NCBI GenBank assembly: GCA_002431345.1
Contig: DJEN01000032.1
Coordinates: 24,822-32,282 of the forward strand
Direction: 5' to 3'
Length of the DNA: 7,461 nucleotides
Origin: Megasphaera sp. UBA5897
Lineage (GTDB): Bacteria; Bacillota; Negativicutes; Veillonellales; Megasphaeraceae
A program made the translations under genes and the position numbers. Positions 1-6,466 of the stretch are shown here, one piece after another. The notes beneath the pieces are model-generated. The model ran no database searches. It was not told the DNA's origin and worked only from the letters and a program-made list of their open reading frames with translations. Position 1 is the first letter of the stretch; each line of letters opens with the position of its first letter.

Positions 1-213
1 CATCATGTCCAGGTAACAGTGGCTGTGCCGAAAAGAATGAGTGCTAAGCAAAAAGATTTGCTCAAACAATTTGCTTACGCTGGCGGCGAAACCTGGGTGG
101 GGGAGCCAAAGTCGGCTGAACAACCGGCAGCGGGCTCTAAAACACAGGATAAACCGAAAGAAAAGAAAAGTTTTTGGAGCAAGTTGAAAAAAGACATAAA
201 AGAAGATTTATAA
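1..213 (+). CDS. dnaJ: Chaperone DnaJ, C-terminal fragment (5' end outside window)
   Basis: The reading frame is open from base 1 and ends at TAA 211-213, so only the last 70 residues are here. Fragment residues 3-25 (VQVTVAVPKRMSAKQKDLL and following) match the end of DnaJ C-terminal domain II, where a final beta strand leads into a 'P-x-x-(L/M)-S-x-K-Q-K-x-L-L-x-x-F' helix. After this comes a Lys/Pro/Ala-rich linker and a basic tail (KSFWSKLKKDIKEDL) like the tails of Firmicute DnaJ proteins. DnaJ is the Hsp40 co-chaperone that delivers unfolded clients to DnaK and stimulates its ATPase in the cytoplasm. The J domain and zinc-finger region would lie upstream and cannot be checked. The GTG at 19 is an internal valine codon, not a start. 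Having prmA 25 bases downstream fits the common hrcA-grpE-dnaK-dnaJ-prmA order of Firmicutes. Confidence 0.87.
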   Translation, partial: HHVQVTVAVPKRMSAKQKDLLKQFAYAGGETWVGEPKSAEQPAAGSKTQDKPKEKKSFWSKLKKDIKEDL

Positions 214-238
214 TACAAAAGAAAAGGGAGAACAATCG

Positions 239-1120
239 ATGAAATGGAATGAAATCGATTTGCTTGTTTCCCCAGAGGCCACCGATTTGGTGGCCCTTCT
301 TTTATATGAATGCGGCAGCAATGGCTCGATTATTCACGATGAAGAAACAGATGAATGGGGCCGTATTCGTATAACGGCGTATTTTCCGCCGGAACAGGGA
401 GACGCAGCAGAACAAGTACGACATCGTATGGCTGATTTAGCGGCACGGGACGAAGCCCTCAGCAACTGGCAGCTTGTCCAGCAGGAAGCAGATGACCAAA
501 GCTGGCTCTATGCCTGGCAGAAACATTTTCATCCCAAGAAAATATCCCGCACGTTTTGGGCTGAACCATCGTGGGAAAAAGCCGCACCGGCTTCAGGCGA
601 ACAGACGATTACCATCGATCCGGGCTTGGCATTTGGCAGTGGGTTCCATGTGACGACCTGCATGTGTGTGCAATATTTAGAACAAGCTGTTAAGCCGGGC
701 GATGTCGTGTTTGATATCGGCACGGGAACAGGTATTTTGGCCATTGCAGCTGCCAAATTAAAGGCTTCGCATGTCGTAGCTGTTGATTTTGATGAAAAAG
801 CAGTTGTACAGGCCAAACACAATGCGGCCTTAAACGGTGTGGAAAGTGCCGTTACCGTAGCCAACAGCGATTTGCTTGCGGCGGTTTCCCAAGAGGAAGC
901 AAAAGCCGATGTCGTTGTCGCCAACTTGGTGACCAATGCGGTTCTTATGCTGCTGCCCTCGCTGCCGGCATATATGAAGCCCCATGCGGTCTGCATTGCC
1001 AGCGGCATCATTGATGAACGGATTGAGGAAGTACGTCAAGCGGCTGTAGCAGCCGGCTTTGCCTGGGAAGACGAACGACTGCAGCAGGGCTGGTATGCTG
1101 TCACGATGAGGAGGCTGTAA
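239..1120 (+). CDS. prmA: Ribosomal protein L11 methyltransferase
   Basis: This 293-residue protein should trimethylate ribosomal protein L11 using S-adenosylmethionine. The N-terminal substrate-recognition part (about 1-100) contains the typical W-x-x-x-W-K/Q-x-x-F-H stretch (W89 to H98). The Rossmann methyltransferase domain follows. D127-P-G-L-A-F-G-S-G-F-H137 is the PrmA signature, D159-I-G-T-G-T-G165 is the SAM-binding motif I, V182-D183 is the acidic end of strand 2, and A228-N229-L230 is the catalytic-face motif. The usual signature reads GTGTHPTT, whereas here it is GSGFHVTT, a mild divergence that keeps the glycines and histidine. Length is normal for the family (about 290-315). The start is ATG 239 with a GGGAG ribosome binding site at 226-230, 8 bases away. 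The stop overlaps the rsmE start by one base, so the two are probably translationally coupled. Confidence 0.95.
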   Translation: MKWNEIDLLVSPEATDLVALLLYECGSNGSIIHDEETDEWGRIRITAYFPPEQGDAAEQVRHRMADLAARDEALSNWQLVQQEADDQSWLYAWQKHFHPKKISRTFWAEPSWEKAAPASGEQTITIDPGLAFGSGFHVTTCMCVQYLEQAVKPGDVVFDIGTGTGILAIAAAKLKASHVVAVDFDEKAVVQAKHNAALNGVESAVTVANSDLLAAVSQEEAKADVVVANLVTNAVLMLLPSLPAYMKPHAVCIASGIIDERIEEVRQAAVAAGFAWEDERLQQGWYAVTMRRL

Positions 1121-1848
1121 TGCGAAAAATATTTACGAAGTTTCCCATTTGCGGGACCTTTGAACTGTCTGCTGACGATGCGCATCATGTACTCGTTGTA
1201 CTGCGCCATACTGTAGGGGACACTCTCAATGTCACGGACTGTACCGGCGCGACGTATGAATGTTTTATTACGCGGATGGAAGGCCATTCGGCATTTTTGA
1301 CGCCGGCCCGGAAACTGTCTGACGGCAGTGAAAAAAACGGTAATGTGATTTTGGCGGCAGGCCTTTTAAAAAGCGATAAATTTGATTGGGTTGTCCAAAA
1401 AGCAACAGAACTGGGTGTCGGGACCATTGTTCCTGTACAAATGGAACATTGTGTAGTAAAATTAGATGATACTCGCCGTAAAAGCAGACAAGAACGATGG
1501 CAGCGCCTGGCATTGGAAGCAGCGAAACAATGCGGCCGCGACGATGTGCCGACCATAGCGGACGTTTGCAGTTTTCCGGCACTGCTGCAGACATACAGCG
1601 AAGACCGGTTTGTCATTCCCTATGAACAGGAAACGGCACCGCTGGCAGAAGTCTGCAAAGAAGTGCGCGTCGGGGACATTGTCATTTGCATTGGGCCGGA
1701 AGGCGGCTTTGCCGACAAGGAAATTTCCCTGGCCTCGGAACAGCTGGCATGGTGCCGGACTGTATCGCTCGGCCCGCGGATTTTACGGGCTGAAACGGCT
1801 TCGATTGCGGCGTTGTCTATTATCATGTATGAAAGAGGATTTAAATAG
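1120..1848 (+). CDS. rsmE: 16S rRNA (uracil(1498)-N(3))-methyltransferase
   Basis: This 242-residue SPOUT-class enzyme should methylate N3 of U1498 in 16S rRNA, near the decoding site of the 30S subunit. The N-terminal PUA-like RNA-binding domain spans about 1-70 and includes the H22-H-V-L-V-V-L-R29 segment. Family motifs of the knotted SAM-binding domain follow: L83-K-S-D-K-F-D-W90 leading into QKATELGV (93-100), E133-A-A-K-Q-C-G-R140, I191-G-P-E-G-G-F197, and S216-L-G-P-R-I-L-R-A-E-T-A227. The last two form the trefoil-knot SAM site. The length is typical. The start at ATG 1120 overlaps the prmA stop (TAATG) and has a full AGGAGG at 1109-1114, five bases upstream. Its stop abuts the mtaB start, consistent with one polycistronic message. 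Confidence 0.96.
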   Translation: MRKIFTKFPICGTFELSADDAHHVLVVLRHTVGDTLNVTDCTGATYECFITRMEGHSAFLTPARKLSDGSEKNGNVILAAGLLKSDKFDWVVQKATELGVGTIVPVQMEHCVVKLDDTRRKSRQERWQRLALEAAKQCGRDDVPTIADVCSFPALLQTYSEDRFVIPYEQETAPLAEVCKEVRVGDIVICIGPEGGFADKEISLASEQLAWCRTVSLGPRILRAETASIAALSIIMYERGFK

Positions 1849-3165
1849 ATGCCAACTATAGCCTTTGTCACCTTAGGGTGCCGTGTCAACCAATATGATA
1901 CAGACAGCATGCGCGGATTGTTTCTCGCCGAAGGGTTTACAGATGCAGAGTTTACAGATGCTGCAGATGTATACGTCATCAATACGTGTTCCGTCACACA
2001 GATGGGGGAAAAGAAATCCCGCCAGCTGATTCGGCGCGCCAAAAAGCGCAATCCTGCATCAAAAATCATCGTTACGGGCTGCTACGCCCAGCTGGATCCG
2101 CAGCTTTTAGCTGCTATGGAAAGCGTAGACGCTGTGGTCGGAACCAATGAAAAGAAAAAAATCGTTTCCATTGTCAAAAAGCTGTTGGGACAGGAAGACA
2201 CGGCAACGATTCAGGCCGTACACAACGTACTGAAGCCGGATGCCTTTGAAGAAATTCCCTTGTACCCGTCTGCTGTAGAGCATACACGGGCCGATTTGAA
2301 AATTCAGGAAGGCTGCAACAATTTTTGTACGTACTGCATTATTCCCTATACGCGCGGCGGCTTGAAATCCCGTCAGCCCGATGCCGTCATTGCAGAAGCC
2401 AAACGGCTGATTTCCTTCGGCTTCAAAGAACTCGTACTGACAGGTATTCACTTGGGTGCGTACGGCAAAGAACTGCCGGAAAAACCGACATTGGCCTTGA
2501 TTCTGCGCCGCCTGCTGGACGAAACGGACGTACAGCGCATCCGCCTGGGGTCTGTAGAGTCACTGGAAGTCGATGATGATTTGATTGATGTCATGAATTC
2601 CTCGCCGCGCATCTGCCCGCATTTGCATTTGCCGCTGCAGTCCGGCTCGGATGCGATTCTCAAGGCAATGAATCGCCATTACACCAAAGAGGAGTTTATC
2701 GAATTAATCCGCGTTCTGCGGCAGCGCATCCACGGCCTGACCGTTTCGACGGATTTAATCTTAGGTTTTCCCGGTGAAACAGATGACTTATTTGCAGAAA
2801 CGATGGAAACCCTGCGTTTGCTGCAGTTTTCCCATATTCATGCTTTTCCCTATTCGCCGCGCAACGGAACGCCTGCCGCTGCCATGAAGCAGCAAGTACC
2901 GCAGGATGTCAAAAAAAAGCGCGTGGAAATGGTCAATGCCTTGTCAGCCGCACAGAAAGACGAACTGCTGCAGCGCATGGCAGGCCGCACGGTGCAGGTC
3001 TTGATTGAAAAACAGGACGGCAGTCAGGGTGAGGGACTTTCTGAAAACTATGAACGGGTCTGTGTAGACGGCTTGCAGACAGACTGCGAAGGAATGATTG
3101 TCGCTGCCAAGCTGACTCATGCAGATAACCATATACTATTTGGTACACTAAAGGAGGAACTGTAA
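1849..3165 (+). CDS. mtaB: tRNA (N(6)-L-threonylcarbamoyladenosine(37)-C(2))-methylthiotransferase
   Basis: This 438-residue radical-SAM enzyme should add a methylthio group to t6A37 in tRNAs reading ANN codons, giving ms2t6A. The domain order is complete. The N-terminal UPF0004 domain carries the auxiliary [4Fe-4S] cysteines C11 (TLGCRVNQ), C47 (NTCSVT) and C78 (GCYAQ). The radical-SAM core has C156-x3-C160-x2-C163 followed by IIPYTRGG. LPLQSGSDAILKAMNR is the conserved late core motif, and a C-terminal TRAM-type RNA-binding domain spans roughly 375-438. The 'LGCRVNQ' form of the first motif and the overall length favour MtaB over MiaB or RimO. ATG 1849 directly follows the rsmE TAG, with AGAGGA (about 1834-1839) as ribosome binding site. 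In Firmicutes this gene commonly follows rsmE, as here. Confidence 0.95.
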   Translation: MPTIAFVTLGCRVNQYDTDSMRGLFLAEGFTDAEFTDAADVYVINTCSVTQMGEKKSRQLIRRAKKRNPASKIIVTGCYAQLDPQLLAAMESVDAVVGTNEKKKIVSIVKKLLGQEDTATIQAVHNVLKPDAFEEIPLYPSAVEHTRADLKIQEGCNNFCTYCIIPYTRGGLKSRQPDAVIAEAKRLISFGFKELVLTGIHLGAYGKELPEKPTLALILRRLLDETDVQRIRLGSVESLEVDDDLIDVMNSSPRICPHLHLPLQSGSDAILKAMNRHYTKEEFIELIRVLRQRIHGLTVSTDLILGFPGETDDLFAETMETLRLLQFSHIHAFPYSPRNGTPAAAMKQQVPQDVKKKRVEMVNALSAAQKDELLQRMAGRTVQVLIEKQDGSQGEGLSENYERVCVDGLQTDCEGMIVAAKLTHADNHILFGTLKEEL

Positions 3166-3166
3166 C

Positions 3167-3511
3167 ATGGAAGATTGCTTGTTTTGTAAAATCAGTAAAG
3201 GGGAAATTCCGAGCACAAAAGTATATGAAGATGATGATTTCTACGCCTTCAAAGACATTGCGCCCGTCGCTCCGGTACACGTATTAGTCATTCCCAAAAA
3301 ACATATTGCCAACATTGCTTCTCTGACTCCGGACGATGCCGATGTAGCCGGCAAAATGCTCTATACGATTCAAAAAGTAGCGCAGATTTTGGGCATTGAT
3401 AAAGACGGCTACCGCGTTGTCTTCAACACTGGTGAAAAAGCAGGCCAGACAGTACATCACATGCATGCCCATATTCTCGGCGGCAAAGAAATGGCTTGGC
3501 CAGGTGTATAA
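3167..3511 (+). CDS. HIT-family (HinT-type) nucleoside phosphoramidase/hydrolase
   Basis: This 114-residue protein is the length of a bacterial HinT. It has the histidine-triad signature H98-M-H-A-H102-I-L, with H100 expected to be the nucleophile that is transiently nucleotidylated. C4-x-x-C7 (CLFC) is probably half of the zinc site seen in many Firmicute HIT proteins. IPSTKVYEDD (14-23), HVLVIPKKHI (38-47) and the C-terminal WPG are also typical. The family hydrolyses AMP- or GMP-linked phosphoramidates in the cytoplasm. The physiological substrate is not known and cannot be read from sequence. The start at ATG 3167 lies one base after the mtaB stop, with a strong AAGGAGG at 3151-3157, nine bases upstream. 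The stop overlaps the next small gene by one base. HIT genes often follow mtaB in Firmicutes, usually with rpsU next. Confidence 0.94.
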   Translation: MEDCLFCKISKGEIPSTKVYEDDDFYAFKDIAPVAPVHVLVIPKKHIANIASLTPDDADVAGKMLYTIQKVAQILGIDKDGYRVVFNTGEKAGQTVHHMHAHILGGKEMAWPGV

Positions 3512-3690
3512 TGGATAATACATCACAGCGGTCCAAGACCACACACAGCACAGCAGTCGGCACACGGCATCCCGTGCGGCGGCTCAAGCGAAAGAAGCAG
3601 CAGCTGAATTCCGGCACAGTCATCCGCTTGATTGCTTTGGTCGGCATGGCAGCCGTTCTCGTGCTGATGATGATGCTGCGAAAATTGTAA
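3511..3690 (+). CDS. Small single-pass membrane protein, unknown function
   Basis: I do not recognise this 59-residue protein. Its N-terminal two thirds is hydrophilic and strongly basic (PVRRLKRKKQ at 21-30). The C-terminal part from about residue 37 to 56 is one hydrophobic segment (I38, L40-V44, A47-M55) ending in RKL, so it should sit once in the inner membrane with the basic part inside. I chose ATG 3511 because it overlaps the HIT gene stop as TAATG, the same coupling seen at prmA-rsmE. An in-frame TTG at 3496 would run inside the HIT gene. No strong ribosome binding site precedes it, only AGG within the HIT gene end, so translation probably depends on coupling. The terminator begins 26 bases after the stop, making this the last gene of the operon. 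It occupies the place where rpsU is often found. It is real on context, but its role is unknown. Confidence 0.7.
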   Translation: MDNTSQRSKTTHSTAVGTRHPVRRLKRKKQQLNSGTVIRLIALVGMAAVLVLMMMLRKL

Positions 3691-3716
3691 AGGCAACATA
3701 CAGATAAGCGTCTGGG

Positions 3717-3753
3717 AAAAACGAGTTCAGTGAAACAGGCTGGACTCGTTTTT
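3717..3753 (+). terminator. Rho-independent terminator of the dnaJ-prmA-rsmE-mtaB-HIT operon
   Basis: ACGAGTTCAG (3721-3730) pairs with CTGGACTCGT (3740-3749) as a 10-bp stem with one G-T wobble and a nine-base loop. Four A residues before the stem (3717-3720) face T 3750-3753, and the T-rich tail runs on as TTTTTGTTG. It lies 26 bases after the last gene of the operon and before the promoter of the next. Confidence 0.9.
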
Positions 3754-3830
3754 GTTGTATAAAAGCTGAGAAACGGTGTGAAAACTGCCTGTATTAGACT
3801 GCAGCATCAAGAGCCCATATTGCAGGCGGC

Positions 3831-3859
3831 TTGAAGATGCAGGGAAGATACGATACAAT
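3831..3859 (+). promoter_or_regulatory. Sigma-A-type promoter for the LTA-synthase-family gene
   Basis: TTGAAG (3831-3836) and TACAAT (3854-3859) are separated by exactly 17 bases and differ from TTGACA/TATAAT at two and one positions. Transcription would begin near 3866, leaving a leader of about 38 bases before ATG 3904. The stretch 3754-3830 upstream shows no gene and no convincing structure beyond short imperfect pairings around CTGCA/TGCAG. Confidence 0.72.
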
Positions 3860-3881
3860 ACAAGATAAGTATTTGGTGCGC

Positions 3882-3888
3882 AGGAGGG
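3882..3888 (+). promoter_or_regulatory. Ribosome binding site with unusually long spacing
   Basis: AGGAGGG is a near-perfect Shine-Dalgarno sequence, but 15 bases separate it from the only plausible in-frame start, ATG 3904. The usual distance is 5-10. No in-frame ATG, GTG or TTG lies closer, so the start is kept and the spacing is noted as odd. Confidence 0.6.
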
Positions 3889-3903
3889 AAGACAACAAGC
3901 AAT

Positions 3904-5805
3904 ATGGGAAAACGATTTTTACAATATATACAGCAGGATATCAAGCTGTTTTTGTATGTAGAATGTTTGATGATGGTATTTCGGATTGCCTTTCTTGCCG
4001 TGTATGCAGGACAACTGGATACGGCCGGATGGCGTGAAATCGGTTATGCCTTGTGGGTTGGCATGCGAATCAGCCTGAAGACGGCTGCTTTTTTGACGGC
4101 ATTTTCCTTCGTGTTTGCCACGATTTGCGGCAGTATTTGGAAACGCTGGCCGGCGGAGAGAATACGCTTGGCTGTAGGAAGCATTGCATCGGGGCTTTTG
4201 GTCCTGCTTTTTATGATTCGCATTCCGTATTATCAAGTGTTTCATGCGACGTTTAACATTATGGTATTCAACGGTATGCAGGATGATACGCATGCTATTT
4301 GGGACACTATGGTTCATCAGTACCAAGTATGGCCGCGGTTAGGAGGAGCCGTACTTTTAATCGCTGCCGTCGTATATGGCTGGCACTATCTGCTGCATAC
4401 CAAAACATGGCAGCCTGCCCGGCATCAGCGTCTGTACTGCCTTGCAGTACTTTTGCTGCTTCCTGTGTTTGGCGTATTTTGCCGCTTTGGCGGTGCGTTT
4501 AGTTCGGACAGCGGCATTCCTTGGGAAAGTGCGGCCCGGACAAAAAACACGCTGCTGAATGAAGCAATTCTCGACGACGGGCAAGCGATGTACCGGGCTT
4601 ATTCGACGTATCAGCGGGCACATGAGCGGATTATGCGCACGATTACGCCTGAAGAATTGAAACAGGCGATTGCCGTGCTGGGCGGTCAGCCGCAGGCAGC
4701 TACGCTGGATGAAGCTTTTACGCGGACTAACGCCAAACCGCTGCTGCCGCATACGCCAAAGCGGGTTGTCGTTATTTTGGGAGAAAACTATGCTTTATGG
4801 CCGCTGCTGGAACCATATAACGCCATGGGCTTAGCTAAAACAGGGGAGATGCTGGCAGAAAACGGTGCCTATACGTATCAGTTTCTGGCCAACGGCAACG
4901 GGACGATGACTTCCCTCAACGGATTTATCACGGGCCTTCCGGATGTTGGTATTTATCAAAATTACCTAATGGGCAAAAACGGTGATGTAGATAAACTGGG
5001 AATAGCTTCTGTCATGAAGAAATTGGGATATAAGACTGTTTTCTGGTATGGCGGCCTGCGGAGCTGGCAGGATTTAGGCAATTTTACTTGCCGGGAAGGG
5101 TTTGATGAATTTCACTGTGCTGATGAAATCGCACCGAAAAACGGTGTAACGGCTTGGGGTGTAGCCGATGAAGATTTATTCCGTGCCGTAGAGCAGTATA
5201 TGGATACAGAAGATACGCCGACATTTCATTTTATCTTAACGACGACCAATCATCCGCCTTTTGCGTATGACGTCGATGCCAAAGGATTCCCGCGCAGTGA
5301 AGTGGAAGCCAAACTGCCTGCGTCTATCCCGAAAGATAGAGCAACAATCAATCAGCTGGGTCATATTTGGTACGCAGATGACGTCATGGGAAAATTCATT
5401 CATGCCGTAGAAGCCAAAGACGCGTCGACTCTCTTTGTCGTCACCGGCGACCATGCGGAACGATTTGATTTTGCAGCCCCAGTATCTTTGCCGGAGTTGA
5501 GCGGCATTCCGTGCTTTTTCTATGGTGCCGGCGTGACGAAAGACATGGTAAAGACGGCGGATACAGGCAGCCATTTGCAGATTGCGCCGACTTTGGCGGC
5601 TTTGATTGGTCCGGCTGGCAGTACGTATGAATCGCTCCTGCCGCCGCTGATGGGTTCGGATAAAGCCTTCAACCACCGCCTGGTAATAGAAAACGGCCGC
5701 ATGCAGGAACAAAAAGATATGACGGATGAAGCCTTTAAGCAGTATATAGAAGCCGCGCGAACGGTGGCTATTTGGCGCATTACCCAAGGCAACGTCATTC
5801 CGTAG
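3904..5805 (+). CDS. LTA synthase/MdoB-like membrane sulfatase-fold transferase
   Basis: This 633-residue protein has the architecture of lipoteichoic acid synthase. Five N-terminal membrane helices (about 15-36, 52-76, 86-108, 146-165, 176-196) are followed by a linker and an extracytoplasmic alkaline-phosphatase/sulfatase-superfamily domain (about 287-600). Likely metal and catalytic residues are E294 (VVILGEN), a threonine in G333-T-M-T-S-L (T334 or T336, the nucleophile expected to carry phosphoglycerol or phosphoethanolamine), H450 (TTTNHPPF), and D516-H517 (VVTGDHAERF). The family moves a glycerophosphate or similar head group from a phospholipid to an envelope acceptor. In a diderm Firmicute the acceptor may be LPS, capsule or a periplasmic glucan rather than LTA, which is inference. 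The E294 and nucleophile motifs are not the textbook LtaS forms, so substrate is left open. The gene has its own promoter and is followed by a bidirectional terminator. Confidence 0.85.
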   Translation: MGKRFLQYIQQDIKLFLYVECLMMVFRIAFLAVYAGQLDTAGWREIGYALWVGMRISLKTAAFLTAFSFVFATICGSIWKRWPAERIRLAVGSIASGLLVLLFMIRIPYYQVFHATFNIMVFNGMQDDTHAIWDTMVHQYQVWPRLGGAVLLIAAVVYGWHYLLHTKTWQPARHQRLYCLAVLLLLPVFGVFCRFGGAFSSDSGIPWESAARTKNTLLNEAILDDGQAMYRAYSTYQRAHERIMRTITPEELKQAIAVLGGQPQAATLDEAFTRTNAKPLLPHTPKRVVVILGENYALWPLLEPYNAMGLAKTGEMLAENGAYTYQFLANGNGTMTSLNGFITGLPDVGIYQNYLMGKNGDVDKLGIASVMKKLGYKTVFWYGGLRSWQDLGNFTCREGFDEFHCADEIAPKNGVTAWGVADEDLFRAVEQYMDTEDTPTFHFILTTTNHPPFAYDVDAKGFPRSEVEAKLPASIPKDRATINQLGHIWYADDVMGKFIHAVEAKDASTLFVVTGDHAERFDFAAPVSLPELSGIPCFFYGAGVTKDMVKTADTGSHLQIAPTLAALIGPAGSTYESLLPPLMGSDKAFNHRLVIENGRMQEQKDMTDEAFKQYIEAARTVAIWRITQGNVIP

Positions 5806-5848
5806 GAATGATGCACGGATACAGAGTGTAAAGTAAAGACGGCAAACT

Positions 5849-5897
5849 AAAAAATGGTACATGATGTTTTTTTGTCATCATGTACCATTTCTTTTTT
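5849..5897. terminator. Bidirectional rho-independent terminator between converging genes
   Basis: AAATGGTACATGATG (5852-5866) is a perfect 15-bp reverse complement of CATCATGTACCATTT (5876-5890), with a nine-base T-rich loop. T 5892-5897 follows on the + strand. A 5849-5854 supplies the U-run for the - strand. It lies between the stop of the membrane transferase and the stop of the thioesterase and can serve both. Confidence 0.92.
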
Positions 5898-5924
5898 ACA
5901 GTTTGTGATTGAAGTAAGAACTTT

Positions 5925-6326
5925 TTATTTGATGTTTTTCTTAGCTTCTGCTTTAGCGAGGAACGGAGCGGATTCAATGATAAACCGTTCATGTGTTGCT
6001 TCGCCTACAACACCGGCGTTGTCAGATGCTTCGATTTTAAAAGTCAGTTTCCGTCTGTCCTGTTCGACGAGAGTGGCTTTTGCCGTTACTTTTAAGCCGA
6101 TCGGCGTAGCTGCTACGTGTTTGACGTTCATAGCAATGCCGACGGTGTTATAGCCTTCGGGAAGTTGGGGGTCGCAAGCATTAATGGCTGCATTTTCCAT
6201 CAAAGCGACTAAAGCCGGTGTAGCGTATACAGGAGATTTGCCGCTGCCCATTTTGATGGCTGTGTTGTTTTCGGTAACGAGTTCAGAAACTTCTGCCTGA
6301 GAATTTGCTTTTACTGTAAAATCCAT
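5925..6326 (-). CDS. FlK-like hot-dog-fold thioesterase family protein
   Basis: This 133-residue cytoplasmic protein matches the family of FlK, the fluoroacetyl-CoA thioesterase of Streptomyces cattleya. The FlK triad Thr42, Glu50, His76 aligns with T36 (VYATPALVALMEN), E44 and H70 (MNVKHVAATPIG), and the spacings of 8 and 26 residues are identical from what I recall of FlK. The THERF motif at 111-115 is also family-typical. It probably hydrolyses or binds an acyl-CoA. Nothing here indicates fluoroacetate, and relatives are common in anaerobes with unknown substrates. The start is the ATG at 6326-6324, because AGGAGG lies 7 bases upstream. An in-frame ATG at 6353 would place that ribosome binding site inside the gene. 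It is transcribed divergently from the exported-protein gene and ends at the shared bidirectional terminator. Confidence 0.88.
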   Translation of the reverse strand: MDFTVKANSQAEVSELVTENNTAIKMGSGKSPVYATPALVALMENAAINACDPQLPEGYNTVGIAMNVKHVAATPIGLKVTAKATLVEQDRRKLTFKIEASDNAGVVGEATHERFIIESAPFLAKAEAKKNIK

Positions 6327-6333
6327 GATATAT

Positions 6334-6339
6334 CCTCCT
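6334..6339 (-). promoter_or_regulatory. Ribosome binding site fixing the thioesterase start
   Basis: The minus strand reads AGGAGG here, seven bases before ATG 6326-6324. This is ideal spacing, and it rules out the in-frame ATG 27 bases further upstream as the main start. Confidence 0.85.
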
Positions 6340-6364
6340 AGTTTTGTATTCAATATATATTACC

Positions 6365-6394
6365 ACTATACCACACTTTCTGTCTCTATGTCAC
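6365..6394 (-). promoter_or_regulatory. Promoter of the thioesterase gene
   Basis: On the minus strand GTGACA (6394-6389) and TATAGT (6370-6365) are 18 bases apart, a good sigma-A-type match. Transcription would start near 6358, about 30 bases before the gene. Its -35 box lies only 6 bases from the -35 box of the opposite promoter. Confidence 0.65.
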
Positions 6395-6400
6395 TGCTTT

Positions 6401-6429
6401 TTGACAGGTTGTGCCAAATATTATAGAAT
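6401..6429 (+). promoter_or_regulatory. Promoter of the exported-protein gene
   Basis: A perfect TTGACA (6401-6406) and TAGAAT (6424-6429) are 17 bases apart, which should make a strong sigma-A-type promoter. The palindrome ATACGTAT (6428-6435) overlaps the end of the -10 box and the probable start of transcription, so it could be an operator. That is speculative because it is only 8 bp. Confidence 0.78.
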
Positions 6430-6452
6430 ACGTATAAATGACTATTGAGTAT

Positions 6453-6458
6453 AGGAAG
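6453..6458 (+). promoter_or_regulatory. Ribosome binding site deciding the GTG start of the exported protein
   Basis: AGGAAG sits 8 bases before GTG 6467. A GTG at 6458 is too close to be served by it. The ATG at 6465 is better spaced than it looks (6 bases) but is followed at once by TGA (6468-6470), forming a start-stop pair that overlaps the real start. Confidence 0.6.
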
Positions 6459-6466
6459 TGACATAT

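Noticed and set aside
1936..1961. TTTACAGATGC repeated 15 bases apart inside mtaB
   Set aside because: It encodes FTDAEFTDA at a place where MtaB proteins have normal length and pattern, so it looks like chance similarity and not a duplication.
3754..3830. Riboswitch or small RNA between the terminator and the transferase promoter
   Set aside because: Only short imperfect pairings (CTGCA/TGCAG, GCCTG/CAGGC) are visible, and this stretch lies upstream of the promoter, not in the leader.
3831..4037. A 68-codon plus-strand open frame across the transferase promoter
   Set aside because: It begins at the -35 box of the promoter, lacks a ribosome binding site, and overlaps the real gene in another frame.
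5236..5862. A 208-codon minus-strand open frame antisense to the transferase gene
   Set aside because: It covers the conserved sulfatase-domain coding region, starts inside the bidirectional terminator and shows no recognisable domain.
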